DNA of 64,000 nt from Agarophyton chilense (GCA_030374765.1 JARGXX010000068.1:682001-746000), one strand, 5' to 3'; positions 32,901-45,090 are shown, numbered from the stretch's first letter. The notes: generated by a model not told the origin, from the letters alone. A program made the numbers and translations.

Positions 32901-34085
32901 CCACTTTGCTAACAATTGAAAACCAAGGACATTGGGTGACGTGAATATATAGGATAAGAAGGGGTTGTGTGCCCTGAGGATATTGTTTTGAAGACGAAGC
33001 AGTGTGTGAAACTGTTTCTTGCCCGTGCTCCTGTGACAGGGATTGGATCATTTGTTTCTGATTCTCAAGACAGAGAGCTTTTTGGATTTGTATCAGGTGT
33101 TTTCAGGTAGCTGAGGAATGTGGCAAGTACAGAGCTGAGAGGTGAACGCATCGTAGTAATTGAAGTCATGCATTAGTCGATACAAAAAACTTTTTCGCTC
33201 TAATTCATTCAAAAGAGCGAGAGTTTGGGTTGAGTGGCCCTCTTTCATCGGAACTGGTTGTCGTAGATGAAAGTCGGTAACTCTCTGGAAGCGCTTTCGA
33301 TTCAGTAGAAGATGAGCAGGAGACGTCTAATAGGTTTTGCTCGAAGTTTGTGATCTTCTTTCCTGGACTTGTATTTGGGAATCCACGAATTCAACCGAGA
33401 ATATAGGGCTGGATGAAGCACTGAAAAGCTTGGTTCGGTAAAAAGGGCACTGAAATTGCAGTTCGGAATCCACGAGCATGGAGACATTTTGGAGTGGATA
33501 GAACAGTGCGTTGTATGAGTAAAAACAACGGTCGAAGAGAATCTGGCTTTGAAGTTCTGGAGTGGTTTTGTTTCGAAGTGTGGACACGCATTAGGAGAGT
33601 GAATGATGTTGGTACATGGATATGTGCATTGCAGAGGATGTAAAAAATATCAAAGTACCATCATCCAAGCGCTTTGCAATCGTCATCGTGATGCAGTCGT
33701 ATATGCATCGTATGGTATTCATAAGATCCGCGTTGTGTCATGGTGAGCGCAGTAAAAAACAAATTAATCACAAATTGTAAAGTAAAAAGCACATTGATGC
33801 GAGTTAAGTGAACCCCCACATGCACAAGACCGCTGTAATATGTAGATCAATGAAGGTTCGACGAAAAAGAACTCAGTCATAAGTAAAGCACCGCTTCACT
33901 TTATATTCCCTTACTTTGAAAGGCAGAGCTCATCGAAGTCCCGATGATATTACACTGAATCCATGTTACCAGTTTATACACATATTAGCAATACTGAACT
34001 CTGAGTTTAATTAATTTTAGATTACAGTCCACTTACGATGCTAATTACATTTCTCTGACTTCTTACTTTGTGGGTTTTGCCTAGG
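29903..34085. other. AT-rich region with no recognised gene
   Basis: About 4.2 kb with only short ORFs. The longest (30131-30670, minus, 179 codons) shows no domain and no convincing codon structure. Pieces near the left end may belong to the Tnp2 element. I see no LTR of element 2 here, so element 2 is truncated at its 5' end. Confidence 0.5.
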
Positions 34086-34089
34086 ATAG

Positions 34090-37000
34090 TGAGACGACCA
34101 CTACGAACAGTCCCACATCTGCTCCACTTCCGCCCTCAATAGAATACGAATTGGCTCGTGGTCGTACATCACCAAAGATTCGTGTGTCGAAACCTACAGT
34201 GTTCAAGGCTTAGTCCCAAACCTGGGTGCAAGTGAAAACACAAACACAAGGCCTCGTGGTAATCCAGCCTAGTGCAGCTATGTACGAGCATCGAGGACTT
34301 CTCGCAGCGAATGGAATTGCCCAAGTTGAACCAAAGAAACCCTTCTGATTACTTATCAGTAACTTTACCGATAACAATTATCGTTTACTGAAGAATCAGA
34401 TCGTCGCAGATGCTCTGCGGGACTCTATTGCAGTGGTTCCCACTCCTGTCTCTACCGCAGCAGTTCTAGGGTTTTCTGATGTGTCAGACGAACCAACCGG
34501 TGCACATGAAGGTCCCAGAGAGCAGTTGCAAACCACAGGAGAACAGAAAATCCAAGACAAACTGGTAGAAGAACTAGTTCTCGAGAATCTTCCCGAAGGT
34601 CATAAAGAAAGAATCAAACACATGCTGAAAAAGTATGCCGCTATGTAGAGTGAAAAACTAGATGAGATGTCCGCCACAGAACATCATATTGATGTTATTC
34701 CGGGATCTGATCCCATTTCTCAGCCATGTTATAGAGCAGGACCTTAAACTCGTCAGATCGAAAAGGACATTGTTGCCAAAATTCTCCAAGCGGGAGTGAT
34801 AGAAGCAGCACAATCTGTTTGGGCTTCACCTGTGGTGTCAGTCCCAAAACCTGATGGTTCTTTACGATTCTGTATCGACTACCAGAAACTCAACGCAGTT
34901 ACGATACGAGATACATATCCACTGCCTCTCATGGACGAGCGTATAGACAGATTAGGCGATGCGAACGTGTTCACCACGCTTGGCGCCAACACTGGCTATT
35001 GGCAGGTTTCTGTAGCCTAAAAAGATCAGGATGAGACTGCATTTGTGTCACACGCCGGAGTATACCGTTTCAAACGGATGCCCTTAGGAATTACTAAATC
35101 TCTGGCAACTTTTTAGCGCGTCCTGGACGTATTACTCTAGAAGTATAAATGGAAAACATGTTCAGTCTGTTTGGACGATGTCATTATCTTCTCTCAAGAT
35201 ATGGAAAGTCAAATGCGACATGTAAAGGAGGTCCCCAAAGCGTTGCAGACAGCAGTTATAACCTTCAAGTCCAAGAAATAAGAATGGTCCGCTAATACTG
35301 TGAAGTACTCGGGCCACATAACTAGGCCTGTTGAGCTTGAAATTCATGAAGAGCAGACTGCAGCAGTCCTCAAATCGCAACCACCGTCCACACAGACTCC
35401 ATTTCGATCCTTTCTTGAACTTTGTAACGTCTACAGACGATTCATACGGCACTACTCGCACATTGCAGCTCCATTGAACGCTTTGTTGCGTAAAGGACAG
35501 CCTGTTAGGCTCGAGAAATTCGGACCCGCCGAACACGAAGCCTTCAAAACTTTAAAGACAAAACTCGTCACCGCACAAATACTGGCACTGCCCAAACCCA
35601 ACCGACCCTAGTCTTTGTATACCGACTCCAATGAGTATCAGGTAGGGAGGTGTAGGACAATGCCCCCAAGGGGGAAAACCTACGAAGACGTGCGGATCTT
35701 CCTCTCACGAGGTAACCGGCGCGGTAGAGCCCTCCCAGGGATCGGCGCGCAATGCCGGGTGTAAGCCGGAGCCAAACCGTCGCGACGGGCGCAGGGAGGC
35801 TGAAAGAAGCCGAGAATATCCGCCGAAGCGGTGCTTGCGTATCCTCTGAGGAGGCAAAACCCACGAGAGTGGCGAGCACGACAGGTGTCAGTGCGAGCCG
35901 CAAGAGCGGGAATTGCCCAATGAAGGGGAGGAAAAGGGAATGAAAATGGGAACGGAGGCAAGAGGGCGAGGTTGACCACGAGTTGCAAGAGGGGACTCGG
36001 GAATAGCCGGCACTGCCGGGTGTAGCAAACCGTATACACGGGCGGAACCACGAAGTGGGAATAGATACCCAACACACGAAGGCTGCTTGAACGTCCAAGG
36101 GGGTTGGGAAGCCGTGCACCACGGGAAATCCCTCCGTAAGGAGTTGTATATCCGCGCAGGCGGTTCGACCCAGAGCCAAGATCTGGAAGACCAAGATCAC
36201 CCTTGTTGGGCAGTCTTTACTGGACCGGCGGCCGCGAGGCCAGCGGCCTAAGTACTGTAGTCACCGTAGAATAGAATAAATAAAGTCTATCCTAAATAGC
36301 TAAATGTCCGTCTAACAAAGGGGCAAATGTGGCGGCCACGTGTCGCGCGGGCGCTGCGGCCACGTGTATGGCACCCGGTCCCGCCGGTGCATCACCGGCG
36401 TTCCGGCCATCGCCGTGAAAACGGATTACTCCTACTCATAACGAGGTTGCACGCCGGAGGCTCCGGAAAAAACTTAAGGCCCCAAAAACCTCCCTGGAGG
36501 ACGTTGCTCTTCAGGTGGCCCGTTTTTCAAACCCGTCCCGACGGTCAGAGAAAACCAATCGGTTACTGGTCACGAACGCTGAACGCTGGAGAGAAGAATT
36601 ACTCCGTATCAGAAAAGGAATGCCTTGAGGTAGTGTGGGCGCTGACTACTTTACAACTCTATCTCCAGGAAGAAACGTTTACCATCCATACGGACCATTC
36701 ATCCCTACGAGGATTATTATCACTAACGGACCCCTCAGGGAGATTTACGGGTTGGCGCTTGGGCATATCTGAATTTGATTTCGAAATTAAATATAAGAAG
36801 GGACTGGCGAACATGCAAGCCGACGCTTTATCGCGATTGGAAACTTTAGGGGAAACCCCAGGAGAAATCGATGACGATTTACCGTGTTTATCATTGGAGA
36901 TGAACGAAGACGAAACGCAACTTGACAATCAAGAAGATGAAGGGGATTACACCCAATTGGACCCTCTCATGGCAACCCATTGAAAGCTTTTCAATGAGAA

Positions 37001-39158
37001 ACTCACAGATAACTTCTGTACAGCGATACGCTCTCGTCTTGGCGGGGGGGAGGATCTGCCCTTTCTGCTCGATTCACGAGGTATATTGCTCATACATGTC
37101 GAGAAGCATGATCAGATCGTGATTCCGCACGCTTTGAAGAGTCTTTTACTCTACTTAGTCCATTATGCGAAGCTATCCTGACACCCAGGAGGAAGAAAGT
37201 TGTTTATCGCCCTAAGAAGGGACTTCAATTGGCCAACGTTGGAGATGGAATGCCATGCTACGGTAAAGCTTTGCCGAACGTGTGCGATGAATCGCGTGAA
37301 ACTCTATAAGAAAAGGAAAAACGATGACCCTATTTCCGGCGAAGGCGCCTCTACAATTCGTCGGCATTGACATACTTCAAGAGCTAATTCGTTCCAATCA
37401 AGGATATCGCTAGCTATTGGTAATTATGGATCGATTAGTAAAAATAGTATGGATTGTACCGTTGAAGAGGATAACCGCTTCGGTAATAGCTCAGGCTTTC
37501 ATCAAACACTGGGTATATATATAAGTACCGCAGTTCTGCTATCAGATAATGGAAAGCAGTTTGTTGCTCAGTTCTTTCAGAAAGTATGCAGGATAATTGG
37601 CATCAAGAACGTGTTTACCATGACCTACCACCCACAGTGTAATGGTCAGGTGAAACGCTACAACCGTACGTTATTAGCCGCTCTTTGGCATTACATCGCG
37701 GATCACCCGAAGGAGTGGGACATGTACACAGACACGCTCTATCGTGCGTACGACATGCAAGTGCATACGTCTACAAAGGCGGCTCTTTGTGATCTCGTGA
37801 TATCACGTAGCCAACAGTCATTACCTATTGGGTTGGGCGAAGTCAAACCGACACCGGCGAAGAACCATCTGAAGTGGAGAAAAGACCTGTGGTTAATGAA
37901 AGAGCAAGCGGCTCGAAGAATTGACAAAAACACAAGCGCATTACAAACGTAATTCGAACGCCAGACGGCGAAGAAATTTGTCTGATCTCCGGGTAGGAGG
38001 ATACGAGTTTGTTCGCGTGGAACGACCTAAAAGGCCAGATGGACCACGTCACAACGTGCCACCGGTAGCATCCGGACCTTTCAAGGTAATGGAGCTCACC
38101 GATGACACAGTAGTTCTGAAGACAGGGGAGGACGTTGAACGATTTTCGCGCGATTGCGTTCAAACCGCACCAGACAACTCGGAACCTCAGGAAACTGGGA
38201 AAGGAAGCGCTGTTTATCAGCAGGAACAGGAGCTACCCGTCGAACCAGACGATCCACGTCCTGTGACACACGGCGCTGACACGTCTCGTGATCTCCCGCT
38301 GCGCGGCAGTACAGTGGCATCCCGCGGCAAATCTCCGAAAAATCTGAATAAGCCCCGTGGTAAGCGCTAGCACTTTGGTACGACCACAGCACCTGAAAAC
38401 AGGAAAGGTATTCTCAAATTTGGCCAAGTTAGATCTGGTACAGAAGCGGGTGCACACACGCCAATAGGCGTTCAAGTTGAACCGTCAAGGAAAACGCCAC
38501 TGGCTGAGCGATCTCGCTTGTCAGGTGACCAAAGAGAAGAAGGTGAAGATGAGACTTAACCTCCATGAGTGGTGGATGCACCTCCGGCTGAACCTTCGAA
38601 GAAGAAGCCCAGTTTGGCTCAGAACCCTAAGAAGGGCAGGAAGAACACGCAATGTGAAGAAAAACGGGTAGCCGTAAACCCGACGAATATGCATTCAGAA
38701 GCCGAGAACGGCGCTACTGTGGCACGAAAGGCCCTCAGCTGTCCGAAGAGACTACACAGGTTCAACCTGAAGATACAGAGAGTTTCCAAGCGCTCTCTCG
38801 AGAGTTTGAAGGAAACGACAACGTTGTCATATCCCGTCAAGATTCGACTTGTTCGTTTGTTAGAAGGTATAAGCAGGGGAATTGGAACCTCGCACCGTCC
38901 GCCGAAACGTTGGGAAATGCCAAGGAATACGTCATAGATCGCATCATCGATCACAGCAAAGACGAAGACACCCACGGACTACTGTATTGTATCCGTTGGT
39001 ACGGTTTTCCTTCGGAAGCGGATAGTTGGGAGCCTATAAATCTTATCCGGCTCTCACAGGTTGTGCGTTATCATCGTCGCATTCGACCACCACTTTCTGC
39101 GGAGATCGACGAGGCGATAATGGGCTTTCTGGACGCGATTTTGAGGAGCGACTGCTAA
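34090..39158 (+). pseudogene. Element 2 pol remnant with chromodomain
   Basis: RT (34.67-35.3 kb) contains WASPVVSVPKPDGSLRFCID, then FTTLGANTGYW where a catalytic Asp is expected but Gly is present, and CLDDVIIFS (YxDD box). RNase H starts LYTDSNEYQVG, is interrupted by the solo LTR, and resumes with GQRKPIGYWSRTLN and QADALSRL. In the integrase the second Asp survives (LLSDNGKQF), but the catalytic Glu is Lys (QVKRYNRTL). A linker of about 250 residues leads to a chromodomain at 38910-39158 (EYVIDRIIDHSKDEDTHG to RYHRRIRPP). At least eight stops interrupt the frames, several where Gln (CAG/CAA) is expected. Confidence 0.88.
35651..36495 (-). repeat. Solo LTR inserted antisense into element 2
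   Basis: On the minus strand it ends CATTGTCCTACA (35651), like the CTACA ends of the other LTRs. GGAGG flanks both sides (35646-35650 and 36496-36500), a 5-bp target duplication. When the insert plus one copy of the repeat is removed, the RNase H frame runs on from EYQVG to the PIGYWSR block without a shift. It is 845 bp with no internal coding part, so it is a solo LTR. A TTTATTTATTC stretch is followed on the minus strand by a GGCCGC/GCGGCC hairpin (36230-36248). The left (5') end does not show the usual TG. Confidence 0.82.
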
Positions 39159-39307
39159 TCCCCTTTCCCTTCAGAAGAAGGATGCGAGAGAAGAAGACAA
39201 GAAGACTCAAGAAGAAGAAAAAGTACTTGGGGAGACGTGAAGTCACGGAAACAGAAGAATTTGGTTTATGTTATCGCCTCAAGGGTGCTGACTACATCTA
39301 AAGTCGG

Positions 39308-41093
39308 TCAAAGAACTTTCCCGCTGGTATGATAATTCGGCATGGCGGTAAGCGCCGCACGATCGGCTTGCAGCTGTGCTTCGGGGAAACCCGCGTCTAA
39401 GAGGAATTGTCTCAACTGTGCCAAAAAGGGATCTCCAAATCGCTCGGTTGTTGGGCGAACCTATGATAGTATCTCATCGACGGGTTGAAACCCGATTTTT
39501 TAGCCGTTGGTGGCCAAGCAGCCGTCACAGGCGCAGTACCGGATAGTTCAGGTTCATCCTCTAAATCGAGTTCTGCATCAGCATCTGGAGCTTCTTCATA
39601 CTCCTGATCTGCAAACTTGGATGGTGTGGACTCGTATACATATCCAGTACGCTGATTTGAAGGGAACTCCCTAGGATTCGCACGAAGGTCCCGAGCCTGA
39701 TCAGACGTCATTATCTGGCTGGTCCAGGGATTGTACCATACAAAACCTCCAGCGTTAGCTGTGCGTCCCGGAGAGTGAACTCGATGACGCACCCTCGTGT
39801 GCCTTTGGCTGATTGCTCCAATTGAACCCAATGCCAGTCGATACTGTCGATCAAGTCTACCAAGAGTAGGAATTCGTCAGAATTGGCACGTGAACCCAAC
39901 ACAAGGGAAAGATCGAGTTGTCTCGCATATCTCCACGCTGTTGGCAACATGTACCAAACTCAATAGGTACCGTATGCATCCCAGAGGATATACGCTGCCA
40001 TCTTGGCAATGAACTCGGAGAAAACGACCGTCAAGTATGCGAGAACGGGTCTTTAATCAACGCAGAACCGATATAGGTTAGGGCAGGAGGACACCGGACA
40101 TCCACGAGGGCTCTCCATCTCCGCCCTGTGTTCTGGCAGCGCGACATAGCGTCCGACGCGAACATTCCGCCTAGTCCGATCAATCTCGATCATTTGATAT
40201 GGAACCAGGTACCCCGAGCAGCATCTCATACGTCGTTCCCGTTTAGGATAATCCCAATAAGGAATGACTCTCTTGTGGAGGAAGCGGAAGTCCGAGCGGA
40301 GCAAGGACCGGCGAAATCATAGTGCCGCGTCGCGTACATCGCGTAAGCCGTGCCATTCGTCGACGTTGAATTCGTATAAGGCCTCGACGTACGAGTATCC
40401 TTCGCCATTCGTACGAGCCATCCAGGGATCCATATGCCAATCTTCAGTAAGAAGGACCGTGCTAATGAAACGGTGCAGACGCTGGTATATCAGATTTGTG
40501 AATCGAGTTCGGGCTTCGTCCATACTCTCATTGGTATACCGGGAATCCGCATTATCTGGCGAAGCACAGTGAGTAAGCCAATCGTGGATGCGGATAACTG
40601 CATAAGAAATTACAACTGGAAGATAACCGCTGAAGACTCACCGGCTGATCAACGCGTCATCGCAAAGAGCGACTGGGTCAAACCAGGGATCATGCACGAA
40701 GAGGTTAGCATCGTCGAGAGGATCTCGTCCCGCAAAGTCCGCGGGATGTGGATAGCTGCGGTGAGCCCGACGAGACGGTGCTCAAATGATCCCAGCGGAG
40801 GATACACAAGCCGCATTCGGCATCACACCTGAAGTCGAAGGCTGTAAGAGCAAACAGTGGAAACCCACGCGAGGAGACCGTATTGATCGGAAGGCCGAAG
40901 GCGCCGCAGTTTGCGAGTTGAAACCTCTGCTGGCGTTAGGACCCTTTGAGGGTACGTCTCCGTTGTTGGAGTTGTGCGGCGAGAAAGGATTCATCGCTGA
41001 ACGTGTCGAAACAGAATACAGTGAATCTTCTGACGTTAAGCAGAAGTTGTTGTACTTTCGTGGAGACAAGGAAATTTCGGAATGCCGATGCAT
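39308..41093 (-). pseudogene. Antisense ORF of element 2, decayed homologue of that in element 1
   Basis: Minus-strand frames between the chromodomain and the 3' LTR match the antisense ORF of element 1 in order. Near the N-terminus NPFSPHNSNN lies where element 1 has MSNPNNQPN. DPWFDPVALCDDALIS aligns with APWFHPTAVLSEALTA. YQRLHRF aligns with HQRLRRA. GYLVPYQMIEIDRTR aligns with GYLVPYQNVEIERLR, followed by VGRYVALP and RGRYVLIP. LRQFLLDAGFPE aligns with ISQFLRQVGLGT at the C-terminus (stop at 39308). Stops and frameshifts break it into at least five pieces. The start at 41093 is the first plausible ATG, 57 bp from the LTR. Confidence 0.72.
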
Positions 41094-41138
41094 GCTCGGG
41101 TATATAATGACGTCTTGCGTCGCCCGTGCTTCGCGCTT

Positions 41139-41149
41139 AGCAGGGGGGA
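41139..41149 (+). other. Polypurine tract of element 2
   Basis: A G-rich run (AGCAGGGGGGA) directly before the TGAGTAGTATT start of the 3' LTR. Confidence 0.65.
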
Positions 41150-41803
41150 TGAGTAGTATTATACTACTCTCGGAATACCGATGGAATATTTTTCGTCTAA
41201 GCACGATGATACTTATAGGTGAGTGCAACAGCTATGATGAAGCTATGAAATGGTATCCCGCATATAGCGAGCGAGGGGGTACGTAACGCGTCGGATCTCG
41301 GTCTGCAACGGCGCATCCGAATCGACCCTTTGTAGGGAAATACCTGATTGGTAACGGCGCATATAGTGAGTAGTCACGTGGCAACCAAGCCTATCTTTCG
41401 TAGGCGGAAACCCATTTAGAGCTAGTTATCCCGTACTCTAGAGGGGTTAATTGGCTAATCAAGTTTATATGTAGATATTATTATACGCGGCGCTCACCCC
41501 TGTGAAAAGTACATTAGGCACAGAGGGGAGCGCCGACTCCAAAGTAAAGGAGACAATAACGGGTTTACCAACTGTTTTGTTCCTTTTTCAGGATTTCTTA
41601 ACTGGTGATCCGGACGAGCTACAACAAGCACTTGTCCGTTCCATAGTACCAACCACCCTCATTGGCGAGTGGGGCCTTACAACCCCCATTTTAGCTCGTT
41701 AGTGTTGTGATCTACCACATCTTCCCCTTAGCCGCGAGCACCCATGCGGCAGTCCCGGACACTGTCGCAGGTGTCTGCTCTCTCCGTTAGAGCAGATACT
41801 ACA
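41150..41803 (+). repeat. 3' LTR of element 2 (about 654 bp)
   Basis: It starts with the palindrome TGAGTAGTATTATACTACTC and ends ATACTACA. TATATG and TTATAC (41464-41485) are followed by a strong imperfect hairpin, 41489-41504 with 41519-41534 (14 of 16 positions pair). Just before the 3' end there is another inverted repeat, TCTGCTCT/AGAGCAGA. Only one LTR copy exists, so the end is inferred from the CTACA terminus shared with other LTRs here. Confidence 0.7.
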
Positions 41804-41889
41804 CCTCGGGACTTTCTCCATACTATTTCGTCATTTGGATGTTTCCTGTAGCTCATTTGGAAAAAATAGTTCGGTATACAAAATCTTAA

Positions 41890-42848
41890 TTGGAAGAAAA
41901 AGGCTTAAAGCAGACTACAGGAGGTGAAAGTTTGGAGTTTTCCGAATTGATGGTGTTAATGACACGCTTTGAGTTTTCAAATAGAACCTCAATTTGGTCA
42001 AAAGGCACATTTTCAAAATACATTGACTCTCCGCAGCCCGGAAAGATCATTTCATGCAATTGGTTTGAACACATACGGCAATTTATCGTGTTCAGTGGCT
42101 CTGAAAACGATCAAAAATCAGAAAAATGCAGGTGGTCGTGCGTTTCTGAGTTTGTAAAAGCTATAAATGACTATCGGAAAGCTTTCGTAACTCCGTCACA
42201 CAAATTGTGCCCAGAAAAAAGTATGCCACGTTGGTATGGACATCGTGGAAACTGCATTGAAATCGGACATCCACACTACACTGCTATTGATAGGAAACCT
42301 GAAAACCGTTATGAATTGAAAACAAAGTGTTGTGGAAGGAGTGGAATTGTTCTCAAAATAGAAATCACGATTGGAGCTACTCAACCAGATGCAAAGCTTT
42401 CTGAATCGAAACATGCGCGAAACACAGTTGTTTTAATGAGACTTGTTGAAAATGGATTCGAAACTGATCGAATCGTTTGTGCCGATTCATATTTTGCATC
42501 TGTTGAAACAGCCGAAGAACTTTGAAAGAAGGAATAGAATTTATTAGGGTTGTAAAACTGGCTACCAGGAGGTTTCCTATGAAACACCTTTTCGAACTTA
42601 CGATGACGTTACGAGGCCAGTACGTGTCAATTGTCGCAAAACTGCCTGAATTGGATTGCAAAAAGATGTATGTGCTCTTGGCGGACCGTGAGAGGAAATA
42701 TTTTATCAGCACCGGTAGCAGTACCCAACCAGGAACTACCATTTCTCGTGAAAGATGGAGGACAGAAGATGGAATAACAAAGAAAATTCCGATTTTTGTT
42801 GCTATTCCAGAGTTTTGCAAGGATTACTATTTTTTCAAGACTCGATAG
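41890..42848 (+). pseudogene. piggyBac-like transposase remnant
   Basis: Two overlapping frames cover the DDE_Tnp_1_7 (piggyBac) core. The first ends at 42525 and has KYIDSPQPGK, PRWYGHRGN, a YTAIDRKPENRYELKTKCCG block and NGFETDRIVCADSYFASVETAEEL, where the second catalytic Asp is the D of CADSYF. The second frame picks up at once with KEGIEFIRVVKLATRRFPM and ends FCKDYYFFKTR. A frameshift of about two bases lies at the junction. The N-terminal domain and the C-terminal Cys-rich finger are not seen. The frame opens only 86 bp right of the LTR of element 2, and a TTAA (the piggyBac target) lies at 41886-41889. Confidence 0.78.
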
Positions 42849-44316
42849 GCATAATAGGTCACTTCAAGATGATGTAAATATGGAAAAGAAGTTTAAAGTG
42901 AAACAATGGTCTTTTTTAGTAAATAATTCTTTTCTTGCAATGTGCGTGGTTGATGATTGTAATCTTTAAAAAAGTGCATATGAAAACACATTGAATCTTA
43001 CAGAAAATACTTTTTATTGTAATCTAGCAGAAGAATTAATAGATAACAACTTATATATGGTATTCAAATTATGAACATTATGAACAGAAAGAGTAAAGAA
43101 GAATAAAATATGGAAAACCAACATATGGCTGATAACGACATCCATTTAAAGAAGAACAATCGAAAACGAAAAAAATTAGATACTCATGTCACGTCTCAAA
43201 CATGTAGACAACGATTAAAAGTCTACGAAACCATTTAAAAATAAAAAAATGTTTGTTCATAATGAAAAACGTACAATGAAACGAATATTTATATATGTCA
43301 CAGTGGAATCGGTCGTGATTATTTTACAGATTATCTTACTGGCATTCCTAACATTAAGAGCAATGTTAAGTTACCAACATTGATGATTGTTTGTCAAAAT
43401 ACAATTTAAGGCTTTTTAGAGGTATTTTTTTAAAAGATTAAAAGAAAATTTCAAATTAAGGTAAGCAATTTACTTATTTAATCCGCGTTATTTAGTTTGT
43501 CAGATTTATTATGGTCTTTGAAAAACTAAATCCTTTGAAAGATGTCACCTTATTTGGTCTGCTATTCAAGAAGACGCAAATGCGCTGTTTGATCATAATA
43601 ACGTTTAGAATAATTCGGGCTCCCGTACGAGTGTCAGAGTTACATTGAACTCAGCGAGGTTCGAAACCTGTGTTTATCAGTCTCGGAGCGGTTGTGAGAC
43701 CACTGAGCTGCTGTTACTAAATGTAACTGTATAAAGAATGTACTTTAAAACTGGAGGAACATGGTTAGAAAATTAGTTTTTTACCTAGAATAAAGAATAC
43801 GCCGCTGGAGTATGGAAACCAGCGATTTTTACTAAAATTTTGGAAAATAGAACTGGCCTCATGTGAGGCCAATCTGCCGGGCGTGGAAACACTAGAGGGA
43901 GCAACCTACCACTGCCAGTGCAGACAAGCGATTTGGTTCTTGAAGTTGTAAATGGTCCTAATTCAATCAATCTTTTACATGGGATACATTGTGTGTTTAG
44001 TCTGTAATCCCTTGTTGATTGAGCCTCGGTTGAGAATTGTACACGTGCATGGCAGGAATCTGGCCACTTGAAATCAACGGTGAAAAAGTTAGCAAAAATA
44101 GTCATTTTCAGAATTTTTGTGCAATCGGAACGGGAGGTATAGTCTCGATGATGAGCTGCAGATCGGCATTAACCATTTAAATCCGCTTTGGCTTTCAAAC
44201 AGGATAACTCGTCCTGTGTCTTGGCCTGGTTAGGTTCTTTCAATTCGGGCTCACACATTTTTACGAGAGCTCCGGGTACACGTTCTAGGATTGTGGTATC
44301 CTGTGAGTGTGACGAC
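42849..44316. other. AT-rich spacer with a tRNA-like segment
   Basis: Very AT-rich to about 43.6 kb with no gene. On the minus strand at about 43.62-43.74 kb there is an A-box-like CAGCTCAGTGGTC, a B-box-like GGTTTCGAACC, and an outer 9-bp pairing AGTTACATT/AATGTAACT. I could not build a normal anticodon arm, so it is at best a tRNA-derived SINE or a broken tRNA. The right end should contain the promoter of the ClpP gene. Confidence 0.4.
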
Positions 44317-45090
44317 ATGACGGCCTTTGTGCATTCGGCAACCCTTTCCTTTCGTTGTTCGTCGTCGACATCGTCCTTCGAAACACATGGTACCAGAAAA
44401 CGTAGCTTGTTTTCAGTATGGAACAAACCCAGTCACCTTTCAGTGAGAATGGATCTTCGCGGACCTCGTCCTCAAAAGAAACCTCCGGCTCCGGTGCCCA
44501 TCGTCACTTTTGGAGAGAATCAAATGGATGTGTATTCACGCCTTGCAAAAGACCGCATACTGCTCCTTGGCCGCCAGGTTGATGATGAAGTAGCGAATGC
44601 GCTTGTTGCACAGATGCTATTTCTTTCAGCTGATGATCCTACAAAAGACATAACGCTGTACATAAATTCCCCAGGGGGTTCAGTGAATGCCGGTTTGGCA
44701 ATTTTCGACACTATGCAGTACATTCCTTGTGATGTTGCTACTATCTGCTTTGGAACTGCTGCGTCAATGGGAGCGTTTTTGCTCTCCGCTGGTGCAAAAG
44801 GAAAAAGAAAGAGTTTACCAAACTCTCGAATTATGATTCATCAGCCTCTGGGAGGCGCTCAGGGCCAGGCTGCCGATATCGAAATACAGGCCAAGGAGAT
44901 CTTATTTATTCGAAGCCTTTTGAATGGATATTTGTCGGGCGCAACAGGGCAGGAATTGGGTGTGATTGAACGCGATACAGACAGGGATTTCTTCATGACT
45001 CCAGAGGAAGCTCTAGAATATGGGATCATCGATGAGGTCATCCAGACCAAGAGATCTCTTCCGAAGCCACCGAAACCAGTTCTTCAATAG
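44317..45090 (+). CDS. ClpP-type serine protease, probably plastid-targeted
   Basis: A proteolytic subunit of the Clp protease that degrades proteins unfolded by a Clp ATPase. The start is taken as the ATG at 44317, giving 257 residues; the frame is open further left but only to a TTG. The first 45 residues ([20 protein letters not shown]) are Ser/Thr/Arg-rich with few acids, as in plastid transit peptides. The mature part holds [21 protein letters not shown]150 in [12 protein letters not shown]175 in MIHQPLGG and the Asp-containing [10 protein letters not shown], so the Ser-His-Asp triad is intact and this is ClpP, not an inactive ClpR. The gene ends 52 bp from the end of the convergent SET-domain gene. 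A mitochondrial location is the alternative. Confidence 0.95.
   Translation: MTAFVHSATLSFRCSSSTSSFETHGTRKRSLFSVWNKPSHLSVRMDLRGPRPQKKPPAPVPIVTFGENQMDVYSRLAKDRILLLGRQVDDEVANALVAQMLFLSADDPTKDITLYINSPGGSVNAGLAIFDTMQYIPCDVATICFGTAASMGAFLLSAGAKGKRKSLPNSRIMIHQPLGGAQGQAADIEIQAKEILFIRSLLNGYLSGATGQELGVIERDTDRDFFMTPEEALEYGIIDEVIQTKRSLPKPPKPVLQ

Larger units (their letters stand above)
34086..41803 (+). mobile_element. Element 2: 5'-truncated chromovirus, relative of element 1
   Basis: It begins abruptly in the protease-RT linker: a segment with QTWVQVKTQTQGLVVIQP is collinear with QVWVKKTSKQHGLRIMKP of element 3. It continues through RT, RNase H, integrase, chromodomain, antisense ORF, polypurine tract and a 3' LTR. 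Gag, protease and the 5' LTR are absent. Many in-frame stops are present. An unrelated LTR is inserted into RNase H in antisense orientation. The left edge is approximate. Confidence 0.9.

Noticed and set aside
44188-44316. 43-codon N-terminal extension of the ClpP frame
   Set aside because: It opens only with TTG; the ATG at 44317 begins a plausible transit peptide.
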